A DNA stretch of 64,000 bases. It comes from Escallonia rubra (Eukaryota; Streptophyta; Magnoliopsida; Escalloniales; Escalloniaceae). Position numbers and translations under genes: made by a program. Below the pieces are notes generated by a model. The model did not search any database, was not told the DNA's origin, and saw nothing but the letters and a program-made list of their open reading frames with translations. Each line of letters starts with the position of its first letter. Position 1 is the first letter of the stretch. The DNA lies in NCBI GenBank assembly GCA_033065855.1, contig JAVXUO010001297.1:103207-167206 (forward strand), in the 5' to 3' direction. Shown here piece by piece: positions 46,162-57,206 of this stretch.

Positions 46162-47782
46162 TGATGCCAAGGAAAGTGGGTTCGTACCTACGTGTAGGTG
46201 CCACAAAGGCTGCAGTCCGGGTCAACTTCCAAGTATGCAAAGTGAGAGACAGTGAGTGCAGAGTAAGGGCAGAGAGCAAGGCTCCCCAGACAGGCCGCGA
46301 GAGCTGGCAGTGCTGCGCCGATAAGGCGGCGATGAATAAGGACGGCAGTCGACAGTCCACTATTTATAGGCAAATAGGAGTGACACATCACTAGGGGTCC
46401 CAAAATATTGTTTCTCCGTTGGACTGCCGGTCCCCGCATTCGTGCTACCTTGCCTCACACAGCATCTCTTTACCTGTCTGAGAAGACTCAACACACCATG
46501 ATAGCATGATCAGAGTAAGCCTGTTGCCCCAGCCACCGGTCCAAGCCCTTACTGAATCCCACAAGGTGCGTCAAGAGACGCATAGAGAACCTGACAGCGG
46601 TGAGGGTTGCCCATGTAGCCAACTGCCAGGCGGACTAGGCGCAATGCCCTCCAAAGACCTGCTCCCGTCTTAGAGTGACCCGGGGGTCATCGTCATAGGG
46701 GCGCCAATGATAACTTGTAACGTGAGTGGACATGGTTGCAGCTCAGTGCCTAGTGTCATGCTAGTCACCCTAGACGGCGATGGTTTTATGGTAACGAGCT
46801 CGTGCTGGAGCACTGTGAGTGGAGCCCCCCGGAATGAAGACGGCGATGATTTTGTGGTAACGAGCCCATCCCTTGGCGGCGATGGCTTTGTGGTAATGAG
46901 CTCATCCGGCTGCAGAGGGTCCTCATGCTGGAGCATTGTGAGCGGAGCCCCCCAGAATAAAGACGGCGATGGCTTTGTGGTAATGAGCCCATCCCGCTGC
47001 AAAGGGTTCTCGTGCCAGAGCACTGTGGGCAGAGCCCCCCGGAAGCAGGTAATATGATCATGGTTCATGGGCATGGTGATGAACGTCGTGAAACAATACT
47101 TGGTGCCGGGGGCACGTAGTGTGACAGAGAGCCAGGGGGTACGGTTGTATCAGTGGCGCGGCGCATGGGCGTGTTGGAGACAGAGTGCGGGCGACAGTCA
47201 TCACGGAGACATCACGCAGATGACAGTGCGCGGACGCGAGTGACGGTTGTCACCGCGACTGTTCGCGGGCGACAACGAGCGTCATGCGGCCACGAGTGGT
47301 GAGTGAGAACTGTAGACAGTGCATTTGAATGAGATGCAAAAGGAGATGTTTGTGGCCTCCCCCAGACATGAACGGTCAACCCCTTTTAAAGAGGGTGGCC
47401 GACCCCTCCTTTAAGGAGATACCCGACCCCTCCTTTAAGGAGATGCCCGACCCCCTTTCAAGGAGGTGGCCGACCCCTCTTTAAAGAGGGTGGCCGACCC
47501 CTTTTTAAAGGAGGTGACCGACCCCCCCCCCCCCTCTTGAGGGAGGTGGCCGAGCTCTCGTGGCAACGGTGCTCACTTACATGCTCTTCAAGTATTGGTA
47601 CCGCTGGCGTCGCTACTTCGGCGACAAAAGTATGTTTGTCATGAATTGTCATAAATGTTTGATGAAAGATGCATTGTGACTACTTGAAAGCATTTGAACA
47701 ATTGATCGTTGAACGCGTAACATGTTGCACAAAACGAGACCCCTGGTGGGCCATGGGGTGCGACCAGAATAGGTTGAGAACA
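46162..47782 (-). repeat. 3' LTR of the 15-kb Tat element (1,621 bp, contracted)
   Basis: On the minus strand it starts TGTTCTCAACC and ends CCTTGGCATCA. TATA box CTATAAATAG is at 46,360-46,369. Relative to the 5' LTR it lacks about 155 bp just downstream of the TATA box (59,212-59,367 equivalent), removed between short 'gtcc' repeats, and has only four minisatellite cores instead of eleven. Confidence 0.9.
46776..47045 (-). repeat. LTR minisatellite, four cores
   Basis: Cores 'ggcgatggctttgtggtaa' near 46,776, 46,844, 46,880 and 46,967 alternate with 'cctcgtgccggagcactg' blocks. Confidence 0.88.
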
Positions 47783-47797
47783 TAAGCCCCCTGCGTG
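47783..47797 (-). promoter_or_regulatory. Polypurine tract of the 15-kb Tat element
   Basis: On the minus strand, CGCAGGGGGCTTA sits immediately before the 3' LTR start TGTTCTC, as needed for plus-strand DNA priming. Confidence 0.7.
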
Positions 47798-48043
47798 GGG
47801 GTGTGCGCAGAGGTGCAACCCGAGCGGGCGCCGCACACATAAACGGTGTAGCTTGCAATCGGGTACCGAAAAATATGAATTTTGAAAAATATTGTGACGA
47901 TTTTTTGGTGGAAACATAATGCGCAAAAAAATGAAGTAAGCGCTAAAAGCTGATGCGTATGAAAATATATTGTTGGAGGTTGGGGGGAAATTTTGTGGTT
48001 TGAAATTTAAATGAATTGTCAAGAATGAAATTTGGCCCACCCC

Positions 48044-48051
48044 TATATAAA
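48044..48051 (+). promoter_or_regulatory. TATA box of the antisense PMD gene
   Basis: TATATAAA inside CCTATATAAAGAGAG, on the plus strand, about 260 bp inside the 3' LTR and about 540-640 bp upstream of the recognisable PMD coding sequence. The following sequence has no obvious open frame of the family until about 48,590, so a leader or a first intron is likely. Confidence 0.55.
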
Positions 48052-49408
48052 GAGAGAGATAGGGGTGAATCTTCCACAAGACTTATTCAAACTTTCAAGA
48101 AAATAGAGAAAAAAGATAGAGGGGAAAAGGGAAACGGGAGGGGGGTCGGGTGGTCACGGTTGGTCGTCAAGGGCAGGGGTCGACGGAGTCGTGAGTGGGG
48201 GAGGAGGAAGGGAAATAGGAGGCTCGGCCACCCTGGTGGGTCGGCCAGCCATGGGAGCTCGGCAGGTGTAGCGGGCAACGGGGAAAGGGGAAAAGGAGGA
48301 GGGGAAAGAAGAGAAGGTGCCTCGGCCCGCGTGGGGGTCAGCGGGGTCATGGGAGTCGACGGCCGTAGGGGGGTCAGTGGGTGGCTTAGCTGGACCAGCA
48401 CCAATTTTGAGAGAGAGGGCCACGCCTACCGAGTCGATGCCGGTGCTGAAGAAAGTGAAGCAGAAGATGTGGGCGCAGCCACGTGGTGCGAAAGTTAGTG
48501 CATCGCAACCACCGCGGGTCATGACAACGGTGCCCATGCCGGCGTCGCCAAAAGACGAGGCCCGCAGTTGATCCTAGCGAGGAGACGGGAGTGCCACTGT
48601 GTTTTGACGATGGTTTGGTGAGGACGTACGATCCGGACCCAAATAAGACGAACACACTACTGGGGGTGAAGGGAGTGGTACCTTGTGTACTGATAGGGAG
48701 CTTTGGAGGGAGTTGGCCATCCGGGTGGCTGATGGAGCATTCACGGTACCGTGGAGTGGTCCATCAATGGGAGAGGAGCCACGAGTTCCGTTGCCATATT
48801 TACGGGCTCCGAGCTGGGAGGAGGCGCATGTGGTGTCGCTGAGATACGTAGCGGGGTTGTTGGTGGAGAGGGAGGATATACCCAGGTCGCCTGTGGTTTT
48901 TAAGGGCCATAGTGCGATGTCGATAGGGTAGGACTTCTGGTGCGAGCATATGGTGGAGACGCTGCAGTGGACGGGGCTGTTGCAGACATTGGGGTTACTG
49001 CCAGCGCTAGATATTACTGCAAAGGGATTGGAGTTGTATATGGATACGCCCGGGATGACCCTACTGCTATCGAGGTGGAGCACACAGTCACATACCTTTG
49101 TGACCAACTTTGGAGAGATGGGGCCGACACTGCTTGATGTGTTGATGCTGACAGGGCTGCCGATGCACGGGGAGTTGGATGCGCGGGTGACGCGGCTGAA
49201 TGGAGAGGAGCGGCTATTGCAGACACAGCTACTAGATATCATGTCGGAGACGAGGCAGCACCGGGAGGGGACATACGGTGGGTGGCTCTGACTGTTCTAT
49301 GGGATGCCGCAGGCGGAAGCTGGGCAATGCCTGTCATTTCGTGATAGGGCCGTATCATAAGAATGAGCGGTATGACATGGTGGCGTTCTTGGCGATGTTC
49401 TTGTCGAG

Positions 49409-49495
49409 GTAAGCGTTGTACGGTCAATTTATGATATACTTGTATAGACGGTAGGCTACTCTTGCCGTGTTTAATGGGTTATTCTGTGTTTGCAG
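49409..49495 (+). other. Intron in the PMD gene (87 bp)
   Basis: Donor TCGAG|GTAAGC, acceptor TTTGCAG|ATTTG. Joining them gives MFLSR-FVFEGTPEDGIS, a family-like junction. Confidence 0.65.
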
Positions 49496-50706
49496 ATTTG
49501 TGTTTGAGGGGACACCGGAGGACGGTATTTCCCTGAGGTTGTTTCCGTGGCTATTCTGATGGCGCAGGGCAAGCGTGTCGGGCTGACTCCCGTATATTTG
49601 GGCACATTCTATTCGCGGCTAGATCAGTTCGTGAATGATGTGAAGTGGTCACATGGGCGGTATCAGGTGGCGACATACGTGGACTGGATGTTCCTGTAGA
49701 GATATTTGTATGAGTGCTTCCCAGACTATCGGCCGGCAGGATATCCGCTCGAGCATCCGGTACCGACGATGAGGACAGTGACAAGGGCTGGCAGGTCGCG
49801 GGAGGTTACGTTGTGGAGCAGCGGGTCACGGGCATTTGCATGGGCAGGCATCAGGAGGCCAGAATGTCCATTGTCGTGGCTCATAGATACACGGGAGGCA
49901 TGTTTGGCGTGGTCATATAGAGGCATGCATGCGTCATATGGAGTACCACCCTGGTTGCACGGACATGAGATGACGACAGACCTGGCCAGGAAGGGAGACC
50001 TGGGGCCAGAATAACTTGTATTTCTGGTGCCCTATTTTCTGGGCTGGCTTCCAGTTATGACAGATGATGGCGAGAAGCCCACTGAGAACTTGTACTATAT
50101 GGTGAGGTATAGCCCAGACCGGCTGTCACTGGCATTTGGATATGACTTGGAGCCGTCATATGGGTATCGTAGCCCGTGGAGTGTGACGACCGCCTTTGGG
50201 TATACGCAATATGATAGAGTCCGTCAGTGGCCGGCACTGGTGACAGAGTGGAGGCAGACAGGGACAGAGGTAGCTGGGGCAGTGACAGTGGATTATGCAC
50301 AGTGGTGGGCGCGGCTACGCGGTAGCTGGGCAGAGTGGTTGGCACAGCCGTTGGCTACTCATCGGTGTGTTGATGTGTTGCATGTGACCGGGCATTGAGC
50401 TTGATATCGGCTACAGCTGCGAGACAGTCGGGCATGCTGGCGCTAGTGTCCAGGAGCTCTGCTGTGAGCTCGAAGAGGGATGCAGAGGAAAAGGCTGAGG
50501 GGTCTGATGACGATGCCCCGGGGGAAGACCATGGAAATGAGCCGATGGTGCAGGCACCGAGGGTGCCAAGGGCTGGCAAGGGTCCGCTGTCGGTACTTCG
50601 AGTAGGGATGATGGAGATTGCTTGTCAGGCTAGTACAGGTACATCAGCCCCACCCCTATCAAGGTCGAAGAGGCCGCGCGATGCATTAGAGGAGCCAGAG
50701 GCCGAG

Positions 50707-50809
50707 GTATGTTTTGTGTTGATTTTTCTGTTAAAAAACCTTTTGTTGTTTTTTTATTGTTGTTGCATATGCTAATAGAGGTATATGGACTGCCGGTGAC
50801 TTTAACAGG
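50707..50809 (+). other. Intron in the PMD gene (103 bp)
   Basis: Donor GCCGAG|GTATGT, acceptor TTTAACAG|GAGCATG, with a T-rich interior. Joining keeps the acidic reading frame. Confidence 0.65.
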
Positions 50810-51950
50810 AGCATGAGGAGCAGGCAGTTGAGGGGGGTTTCGAGGTGGGTGCCACTGTTGAGGTAGATGAGGCGGTGACAGCTGAGGCTGGTGGGCTAGC
50901 GAATAGAGATGAGACGGAGGCGGCCGACACGTTAGGGGCCAGGGTGAGGAGGAGGGTGAGTCCATTGCCGGGCACTGAGGAGATAGTGGAGGACCTGTAC
51001 GGTGGACGAGTCACTGATGTTTGATGCCAGTGGCTACGGGTGGACGGGCACAAAGACAGAGGCCGCGGTAGGTGAGCATGAGGACCCGATGGAGCTGGAG
51101 CCTGTTGCTGTAGCCCCGACGCATGAGGTGGAGACGCCGGTTCAGCCTGTTGTAGAGCGTCAGTAGGACGCGTCGTCAGGGTCAACGATCGAGGCTGGTG
51201 CGACACTACTAGCGATGCACTCGATGATTATTTGTGCGTAGGTGGCAGGAAGAGTGTCGGAGATGCCTGTAGTGGGTGAGAGTAGGGCAACAGTCGGAGA
51301 GGCCAGTAGGGGGTCCTCAAGTGGGCAGGCAGAGGTGGCATCGTGGGAGGGTCTCCAGTTGCCTGTCGAGACGGTGTGCCAGCTGGAGCTGGTGAAGGCA
51401 GCATTCCCACAGACATTTGAGGGGGTTACGGTGGGGAACCCAGTACTACGGAGGTGGGTGTATGCAGGGTTCGTGGAGTGGTTTCTGCCATTTGTGAGTG
51501 TCCCAGCGACAGGCTGGATGACAGATTTCATTGACCGGTCGTTGGCAGAGTTCTCATCGTTTACATCCCTGGGTCTACAGTTGGATTGGCTGGCAGACTT
51601 CTTTAGGTCGAGGAGCGAGGGGGGGCTATGGGGGAGAGGATGGCCCTGGTACGGATGGAAGAGATGTTGCTGGAGAGCCGACGGACAGGGTTGGAGGTGG
51701 AGCGGTCGAAGATTACCGGGGAGCTAGCCGGGATTGACAGGCAGGTAGTGGACATAGAGAGGTAGTTGACTGACATGTAAAGACAGATGGGTGACTTATA
51801 GAGGCGACGTGCCGATTTGGAGGTTCGAGAGGCCGAGCGACTGAGGCAGCAGGCCTAGTTTGGGGCTGGATGGTCTGCGCTGCAAGCTCAGCGTCAGACA
51901 TTGTAGGCTTTTAGCTCGCATCCGGTTGCAGCATTGTTGTCTAGTTTCCC

Positions 51951-52396
51951 TTAGGGTGTATGATAGTTTGATGCAGTAATAGATCCCGATAATGGCTGGC
52001 AAACTCCATATGTATATTGTATATGTTAATGTTATGAGTATGGCGGCTTGTTGTCCTGTGGTTGTTTCTTGTGTTTGATGCATGGTGTGCTTGTTTTCTG
52101 TTGTGATGGGTAAATGTCTTGCATATGATGGCTGCCTGCTGGTGTTCCCCCCCTCCCCGCCGATAACAAGTGACTTAGTGACCATATATGAAAATAAGTG
52201 TATGATAAACGCAAGGGTATGTAGCATAATGATTGTGTATTGATAGTACTTAGGCCAAAATGTCATTACATAAGGAAGAACTTGTAATAACCAACAAAAG
52301 TTACAAGTCAGAAACATGTGTGCATATACAAAAAAATGTTGTGTAAATGTTCTAAACTGTGGGCGGGTAGAGCTGGGGGGAACAATCCACAGCTAG
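51951..52396. other. Gap between convergent PMD and integrase genes
   Basis: About 450 bp without coding sequence. It should contain the 3' ends of both convergent transcripts, if made. No clear terminator motif was recognised. Confidence 0.4.
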
Positions 52397-53521
52397 TTAT
52401 GCATAATATTTCTTCAGGTAACGGCCGTTGATAAGGGCTGTGATCTTTCCGTCATCTGGATTGAGTAGGAGGTAGGAACCGTTGTTTCTGGCGGTATGCA
52501 CTTCAAATGGTCCTTCCCAGTTTGCTGTGAACTTAGGGCCTGACAGGTTGGCACATACATGCTTGGCGGCTTGGAGGACAAGGTCACCTTCTACAAAGGA
52601 TCGAGGCTTGATTGTCTTCCCGTAGGCTTCCACAAGATGTTCATGATATTTCTTCATTCGACGCATGGCGATGGCTCTCTTTTCATCAAGGCCCTCAAGG
52701 GCCACCATTCTGTTTTCTTCTTCCCCGAGACCACTGCTGAGGGAGAGTCGAGCCGAGGCGACTGCAATCTCGGCTAGTACCACACACTCATCCCCGTAGA
52801 TAAGGGAAAACGGTGTGGCCTTCGTGGCTGTATGCCTGGAAGTTCTGTAAGCCCAGAGTGCAAGGCTTGGTTTTTCAGGCCATGAGCCACTCGTATGATG
52901 GACCATTCGTGACAGTACCCATAGTAGAGTCTTGTTAGAAGCTTCAGCTTGACCATTCCCTTGTGGGTAATAAGGGGTTGATGTGGCATGGTTGATGTCA
53001 TCCACTTCCATGAGAGACTGAACATCCCTATTGATGAATGGCGTGCCGTTGTCAGAGATGATGCACAGGGGGATGCCGAAGCGACAGATGATGTGATCAC
53101 GTAAGAAGTTGGCAATGGCGCCCCCTGTGGCTCTTCACAGAGGTATGGCTTCGACCCATTTTGTGAAGCGCTCTGTCGCGACCATGATCCATATGTGACC
53201 TTTTGACGGTGGGTGTATGGTGCCGATGAGGTCGAGAGCCCAAAAGTGAAATGGCCAAGGGGCCACGATCATGCGAAGGTCGGACGCCGGCGTGTGCATT
53301 CTGTCAGCGTGTCTCTGGTAGGGTTGGCAGTGTCGGACATGAGAGATGGACTTGGACTCCATAGTCGGCCAGTAGTAGCCTAATCGTAGCAATTCTCTGT
53401 ATAGCTTTTGAGATCCTTGATGTTCCCCACAGGCACCATTGTGCACTTCATTAACCACTTCCGCGGCTTGGGCACCTTGCAAGCATTGCAGGGTGCGTCT
53501 TGAAAACCCTTTGCGAACCAA
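52397..53521 (-). pseudogene. Integrase (Tat element), second zinc module, core and C-terminus
   Basis: Zinc-binding H2C2-type module EVHNGACGEHQGSQKLYREL ... RHCQPYQRH (53,300-53,450), then the catalytic core: WALDLIGTIHPPSKGHIWIM with the first Asp, ISDNGTPFINR with the second near 53,045, and STPYYPQGNGQAEASNKT with Glu near 52,960. The C-terminal part PKFTANWEGPFEVHTA resembles the GPF region that follows integrase cores. The enzyme inserts the DNA copy into the genome. The DDE residues are all present, but a stop or shift at about 53,010-53,140 divides the frame. Confidence 0.85.
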
Positions 53522-53548
53522 ATATCTGACCGATTTTCATTTGATGGA

Positions 53549-53984
53549 TCATGCCGAGATATGGTCAGGTGGTAGAATCCTATGAGATAAATATTGGATG
53601 AAAGGCTGACGCCATTCACCCTCGACGCTGATTACAAGAGCTTCCGCGCTATCTGGCGCATAGGCATTCGGGACAATCTCGTTGTACATCTGAAGCATCT
53701 TTGGCCATGGATGGCCAAAAGAGGCCCATGCGCTGGAGGCGACGGTATAGAGGGGGACCGTCGAGGCCACAACACTTCTGATGACCAAGCTGTAGTTTGT
53801 TATTTGCTTCTTCTGGTGCAAAACACCTGGCCAGACTGCCTCCGGAACATCGTCTGTACAGGACATCTCCCAACATAAAAAAGTCTGTAAGGGTAGAGGG
53901 AGAAGTAAGAGATGGCGCCTTAAGTTGGTCTACGATCGGCTGCCTCCAATCGTCTGTAGTAGTGTCCTTCAGGACTAAGTTCAA
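53549..53984 (-). pseudogene. Additional zinc-binding pre-integrase module
   Basis: Upstream of the integrase module there is a second one: DDWRQPIVDQLKAPS, LGDVLYRRCSGGSLARCFAP, then GLDGPPLYRRLQRMGLFWPS and VQRDCPECLC (53,649-53,984), followed by EGEWRQPFIQYLSHRILPP (53,549-53,640), which opens the next module. Thus the WRQP-H2C2 unit occurs twice in tandem. I believe other plant Tat polyproteins have this arrangement, but I cannot verify that here. Confidence 0.6.
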
Positions 53985-54099
53985 TGCTATGCATAGTTAT
54001 GTCCTCTTGATGATAGTTACCATGCGTTGTTCACCGTCAACTTCTATCTTTGACGGGATCGTGGCCAAGCTGTCCGCATGTCGGTTGTGGAACCTGTTG

Positions 54100-54614
54100 T
54101 GATGTTCATATTGGACATGGCCAAGTCTTCCTTCCAAGTGTTATACCAGGGCGCGATAAGGTGCCAAGGCTGGCTGCTTGACTGCGAACTCTCCGTCAGC
54201 CTGTTTCATGATCAAGTTTGAGTCCTTTTTCACGCATAATGATTGAGTCCCCATACTGGTAGCCAGCATGAGGCCAATGACAAATGCCTCATACTCAGTT
54301 TCATTGTTGGATACCGAGAATGCAAGTTTGAAGGATATGGATGTGGTAACACCCTCTGGATTTTGAAGGACTATACCGGCACCCCCTTATTGGAGTGAAG
54401 CTCCATTGGGACCTTTGTTGGTGGCTGAGCCGTCGAACTCAAGTGTCCACATTTCGTCGATGTCGGTGGTCAGGGCCGTCTCCTCCCCAGGTAATTGGTC
54501 TGAGGTCGGTTCAAATTGTTGGCGTGGGAAGAAGGCCAAGAAGTCTGCAAGTGCTTGGCTCCGTAGAGCTGTAGGATACTTGATGGATAAACCGAACTCG
54601 GCCAATAGCAGCAA
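54100..54614 (-). pseudogene. Second (plant Tat-type) RNase H of the 15-kb element
   Basis: QALADFLAFFP begins the junction, then MWTLEFDGSATNKGPNGAS with the first catalytic Asp (about 54,415-54,460) and NNETEYEAFVIGL with Glu (about 54,280), and NRHADSLATIPSKIE near 54,070. Together with the first RNase H this places the element in the Tat lineage. A TAA stop near 54,388 interrupts it. Confidence 0.75.
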
Positions 54615-55000
54615 CCAACGGGTAAGTCAGCCAGATAGGACAGGGCGTGTTAGCATGTATCATAGTCGATCAGCCTTGGTGACAACTGTGATCTGGTGCG
54701 ACAGAAAGTAGTGCCTGAATTTATGTGAGGCGTAAACCAAGGCTAAGCAGTGCTTCTTGAGCTCAGAGTAATTGGCTTTGGGTCCCCTGATTGACCGACT
54801 GAGACAATAAACTGGACGCTTTACTCCATCCACCTCTTGGGCGAGCAATGCCCCTATGGACCTGGGCGTGGAGGTCAAGTAAAGTAAGAGTGGAATACCT
54901 TATTGTGGCATGACCATTGTCTGCGGCGACATGAGGACTGCCTTGATCTGTTCGAATGCTTGTTGTTGGGGCGGACCCCAACTCCGCGGTACGCTCTTGC
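54615..55000 (-). pseudogene. RNase H, first domain, of the 15-kb element
   Basis: SIGALLAQEVDGVKRPVYCL, SRSIRGPKANYSELKKHCLA and KFRHYFLSHQITVVT are typical of the RNase H following RT in plant Ty3/gypsy elements. It is separated from RT by a shift near 55,000. Confidence 0.8.
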
Positions 55001-55049
55001 GCGTCAAATGCTAGAAGGGTGTGATAAGTTTGGCCAAGGCAGGGATGAA

Positions 55050-55913
55050 TCTACGGAGATAAGAAACCTTGCCGAGGAAGCTCTTTCACTGTTTGGTGCT
55101 CTTGGGAGGGGGCATCTCTTGGATGGAGGTGGCCTTAGAAGGGTCAATGTCGATGCCCTGTCGACTGACCAAGAAGCCGAGGAATTTACTGGATGAGACT
55201 CCAAAGGCACATTTCAGCGGGTTCATCCGCATGTTGTACTGGCAATAAAGATCAAAGACTGCTCGGAGGTTAGCGAGGTGATCGCTTTCCATCTTAGACT
55301 TGACGATGAGATCGTCAACGTAGTCTTCGACCGTACGGTGTATCATGTCGTGGAAGATGGCTGTCATTGCCTCTGATAGGTAGCACCCGCATTCTTGAGA
55401 CCGAATGGCATGACTTTCCAACAAAAATTACCCCATGGGAGTCTGGAAGGCTGTCATGGCACAGTCGTCCAGATTCATTCAAATTTGGTTGTAGCCGGCG
55501 AAACCATCCATGAAGGACAAGGTTTCGTGTCTGGCGGTAGCCTCAGTAAGCATGTCGATGTTGGGCAGTGGAAATTCATCTTTGGGGCATGCTTTGTTCA
55601 AGTCCCGAAAGTCAATACAAACGTGGACTTGGCCATTCTTCTTTTGTACAGGGATGACATTAGCCAACCATATAGAATGTATGATAGGTTCAATGAAGCC
55701 ATCCTACAGAAGTCGTTATATCTCTTGCTTGATCTTCAACTCAAGCTCGTGGTGGAAGGACCGCGGATGCTGTCGGACAGGGATGGAACCAGTAGCAATG
55801 TTAAGATGGTGTGTCACCAAGGCAGGGTCCAAGCCAGGCATCTCATTGTAACTCCATGCCAATACATTGCGATATTCGTGAATGAGGGTAACTGATTCCT
55901 CTCTTCGGCCCAT
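55050..55913 (-). pseudogene. Reverse transcriptase of the 15-kb element
   Basis: In order: VLAWSYNEMPGLDPALVTHH, ANVIPVQKKNGQVHVCIDFR, DLNKACPKDEFPLPNIDML, FMDGFAGYNQI, then a broken stretch (55,424-55,479), then the catalytic YVDD (VEDYVDDLIVKSKME) and NMRMNPLKCAFGVSSSKFLG. The catalytic motif is intact but the gene is split in at least three frames. Confidence 0.85.
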
Positions 55914-56150
55914 GGCGAGTTTTGTGCCAATATATGTCAGTCGGGGTTCCTCGCCCGGGTTAGCCAGGTTGATTTATTCAAGATCTTTGGCCTACGGTCG
56001 AGGGCCGTCTTCGTAGCAGGGCAGGGTAGCGCCCGGAGTAAGCTCAGGGTCTGGCGGGTAATGCTCAGCCGCGTAGCACCATTTTGTCTCCGTGGGTGGG
56101 TCGGGGTCGAAAGGGCCAGATAAGGGACCGCCTGGAACCCCTGCACACCG

Positions 56151-57206
56151 TCATAACTGGTAGATCACTCTTTTGTCTTTGACGAGGCATTGGAAGGCTA
56201 GTTTGGGCTTTTGCTTCTTGGATTTGGGGGATGAAGGCGGGGAGTTGGTTGTGACAACGGGTTGCGGCGCTGAAGTTGATCCTTTGTTTTTGTTCGTTTT
56301 CTTGGTCTTAGACTTGGGAGGCTTGTTTCCACATAGCTCATCCCAATTTGGCAGTTTGGTCGAATGGATGTGAGTAGCATTCTCACCATCCTCGGCAAGC
56401 TCAGTGAAGAAGGAGGCCTCAGCGAAGTAAGATTCAGCACATTCGAAGGGGGCCTTGGTTGTGGGTATTGTCATCGCTACCTTATGTCCCGCATGACCGG
56501 CCACCAGTTTCACACACTGGTGGTACGTTGAGGGAATGACCTTGTTCACATGGATCCAAAGTCAGCCAAGCAGGAGGTGGAAGCAGACTCGTTGTCTATC
56601 ACGAAAAGTAGTGTCGCGACAAACAGTTCCGACCATGAGGTCGACAGTGATATGGCTGAGGGTTGACTGGGACCCTGCCCAAAGCTGGTAATGCTGATGG
56701 GGTCACAGATGATTTTTTCATGGGGGAATGAGGGCTCGTTGTAAGGTAGTGAGAGGTATGATGTTGATTACGGCGCCACAATCTACTAAGGCGCAGCGGA
56801 AGCCTATGCCATTAATGGTGCATTTGAGGAACAGTGGTCGGTTGTGGTGTTCAACCGGTGGCGAGTCCTCGTCCAAGAAAAGGAATGCGGCAGAAAGGAT
56901 GTACCGGAGTTTGGCTGGGGCAGCGAAACATGCGGGACTGATGCCTGTGGTGACCTCGATCAGACAGTTCGAGACGTAAGTCCGTGTCGGGGGTGAAAAC
57001 CCTATTTCATAAAAAAAACCTTTAATCTTCGTCATTTGTCCAACTGGGGACTTTGGCTGAGGAGCGGAAGGCACACAAGGTGTGACTGTAGGAATGACCT
57101 CCCTAGGGACTTTAGGGATGATAAGCTCCATGTGGTCAATAACGGCTATGAGCACATGATGCTCCCTATTGTTGTTGCCATGGTGTGGGTAAGGGTGCCT
57201 ACGCAC
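56151..57206 (-). pseudogene. Protease and linker of the 15-kb element
   Basis: The upper part (56,718-57,206) contains RPLFLKCTINGIGFRCALVD followed by CGAVINIIPLTTL, a retropepsin active site where the usual DSG/DTG reads D-C-G. A second open frame (56,151-56,549) begins KVIPSTYHQCVKLVAG and is followed by a Lys/Pro-rich linker before RT. The frames are separated by shifts. Confidence 0.65.

Larger units (their letters stand above)
48590..51950 (+). pseudogene. Antisense PMD (plant mobile domain) accessory gene of the Tat element
   Basis: Plus strand, convergent to integrase. The family core TFVTNFGEMGPTLLDVLMLT followed by GLPMHGE lies at 49,095-49,160. Later blocks are VGLTPVYLGTFYSRLDQFV (49,577) and LSLAFGYDLEPSYGYRSPW (50,127), then an acidic hinge and a coiled-coil tail (51,620-51,900). 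Two plausible GT-AG introns, 49,409-49,495 and 50,707-50,809, restore the family pattern. Broken by a TAG at 48,929, a TGA at 49,289, shifts near 49,330 and 49,555, a TAG at 49,698, others near 50,010, 50,398 and 51,020, and TAG/TAA stops in the tail. PMD proteins act in the nucleus in transcription and silencing. The role within a retrotransposon is unknown. Introns in a gene antisense to pol would survive retrotransposition. Confidence 0.78.

Noticed and set aside
48087-49427. Minus-strand open frames of up to 222 codons at 48.1-49.4 kb
   Set aside because: They are shadows of the PMD gene and leader. No env-like features such as signal peptide or membrane segments are seen.
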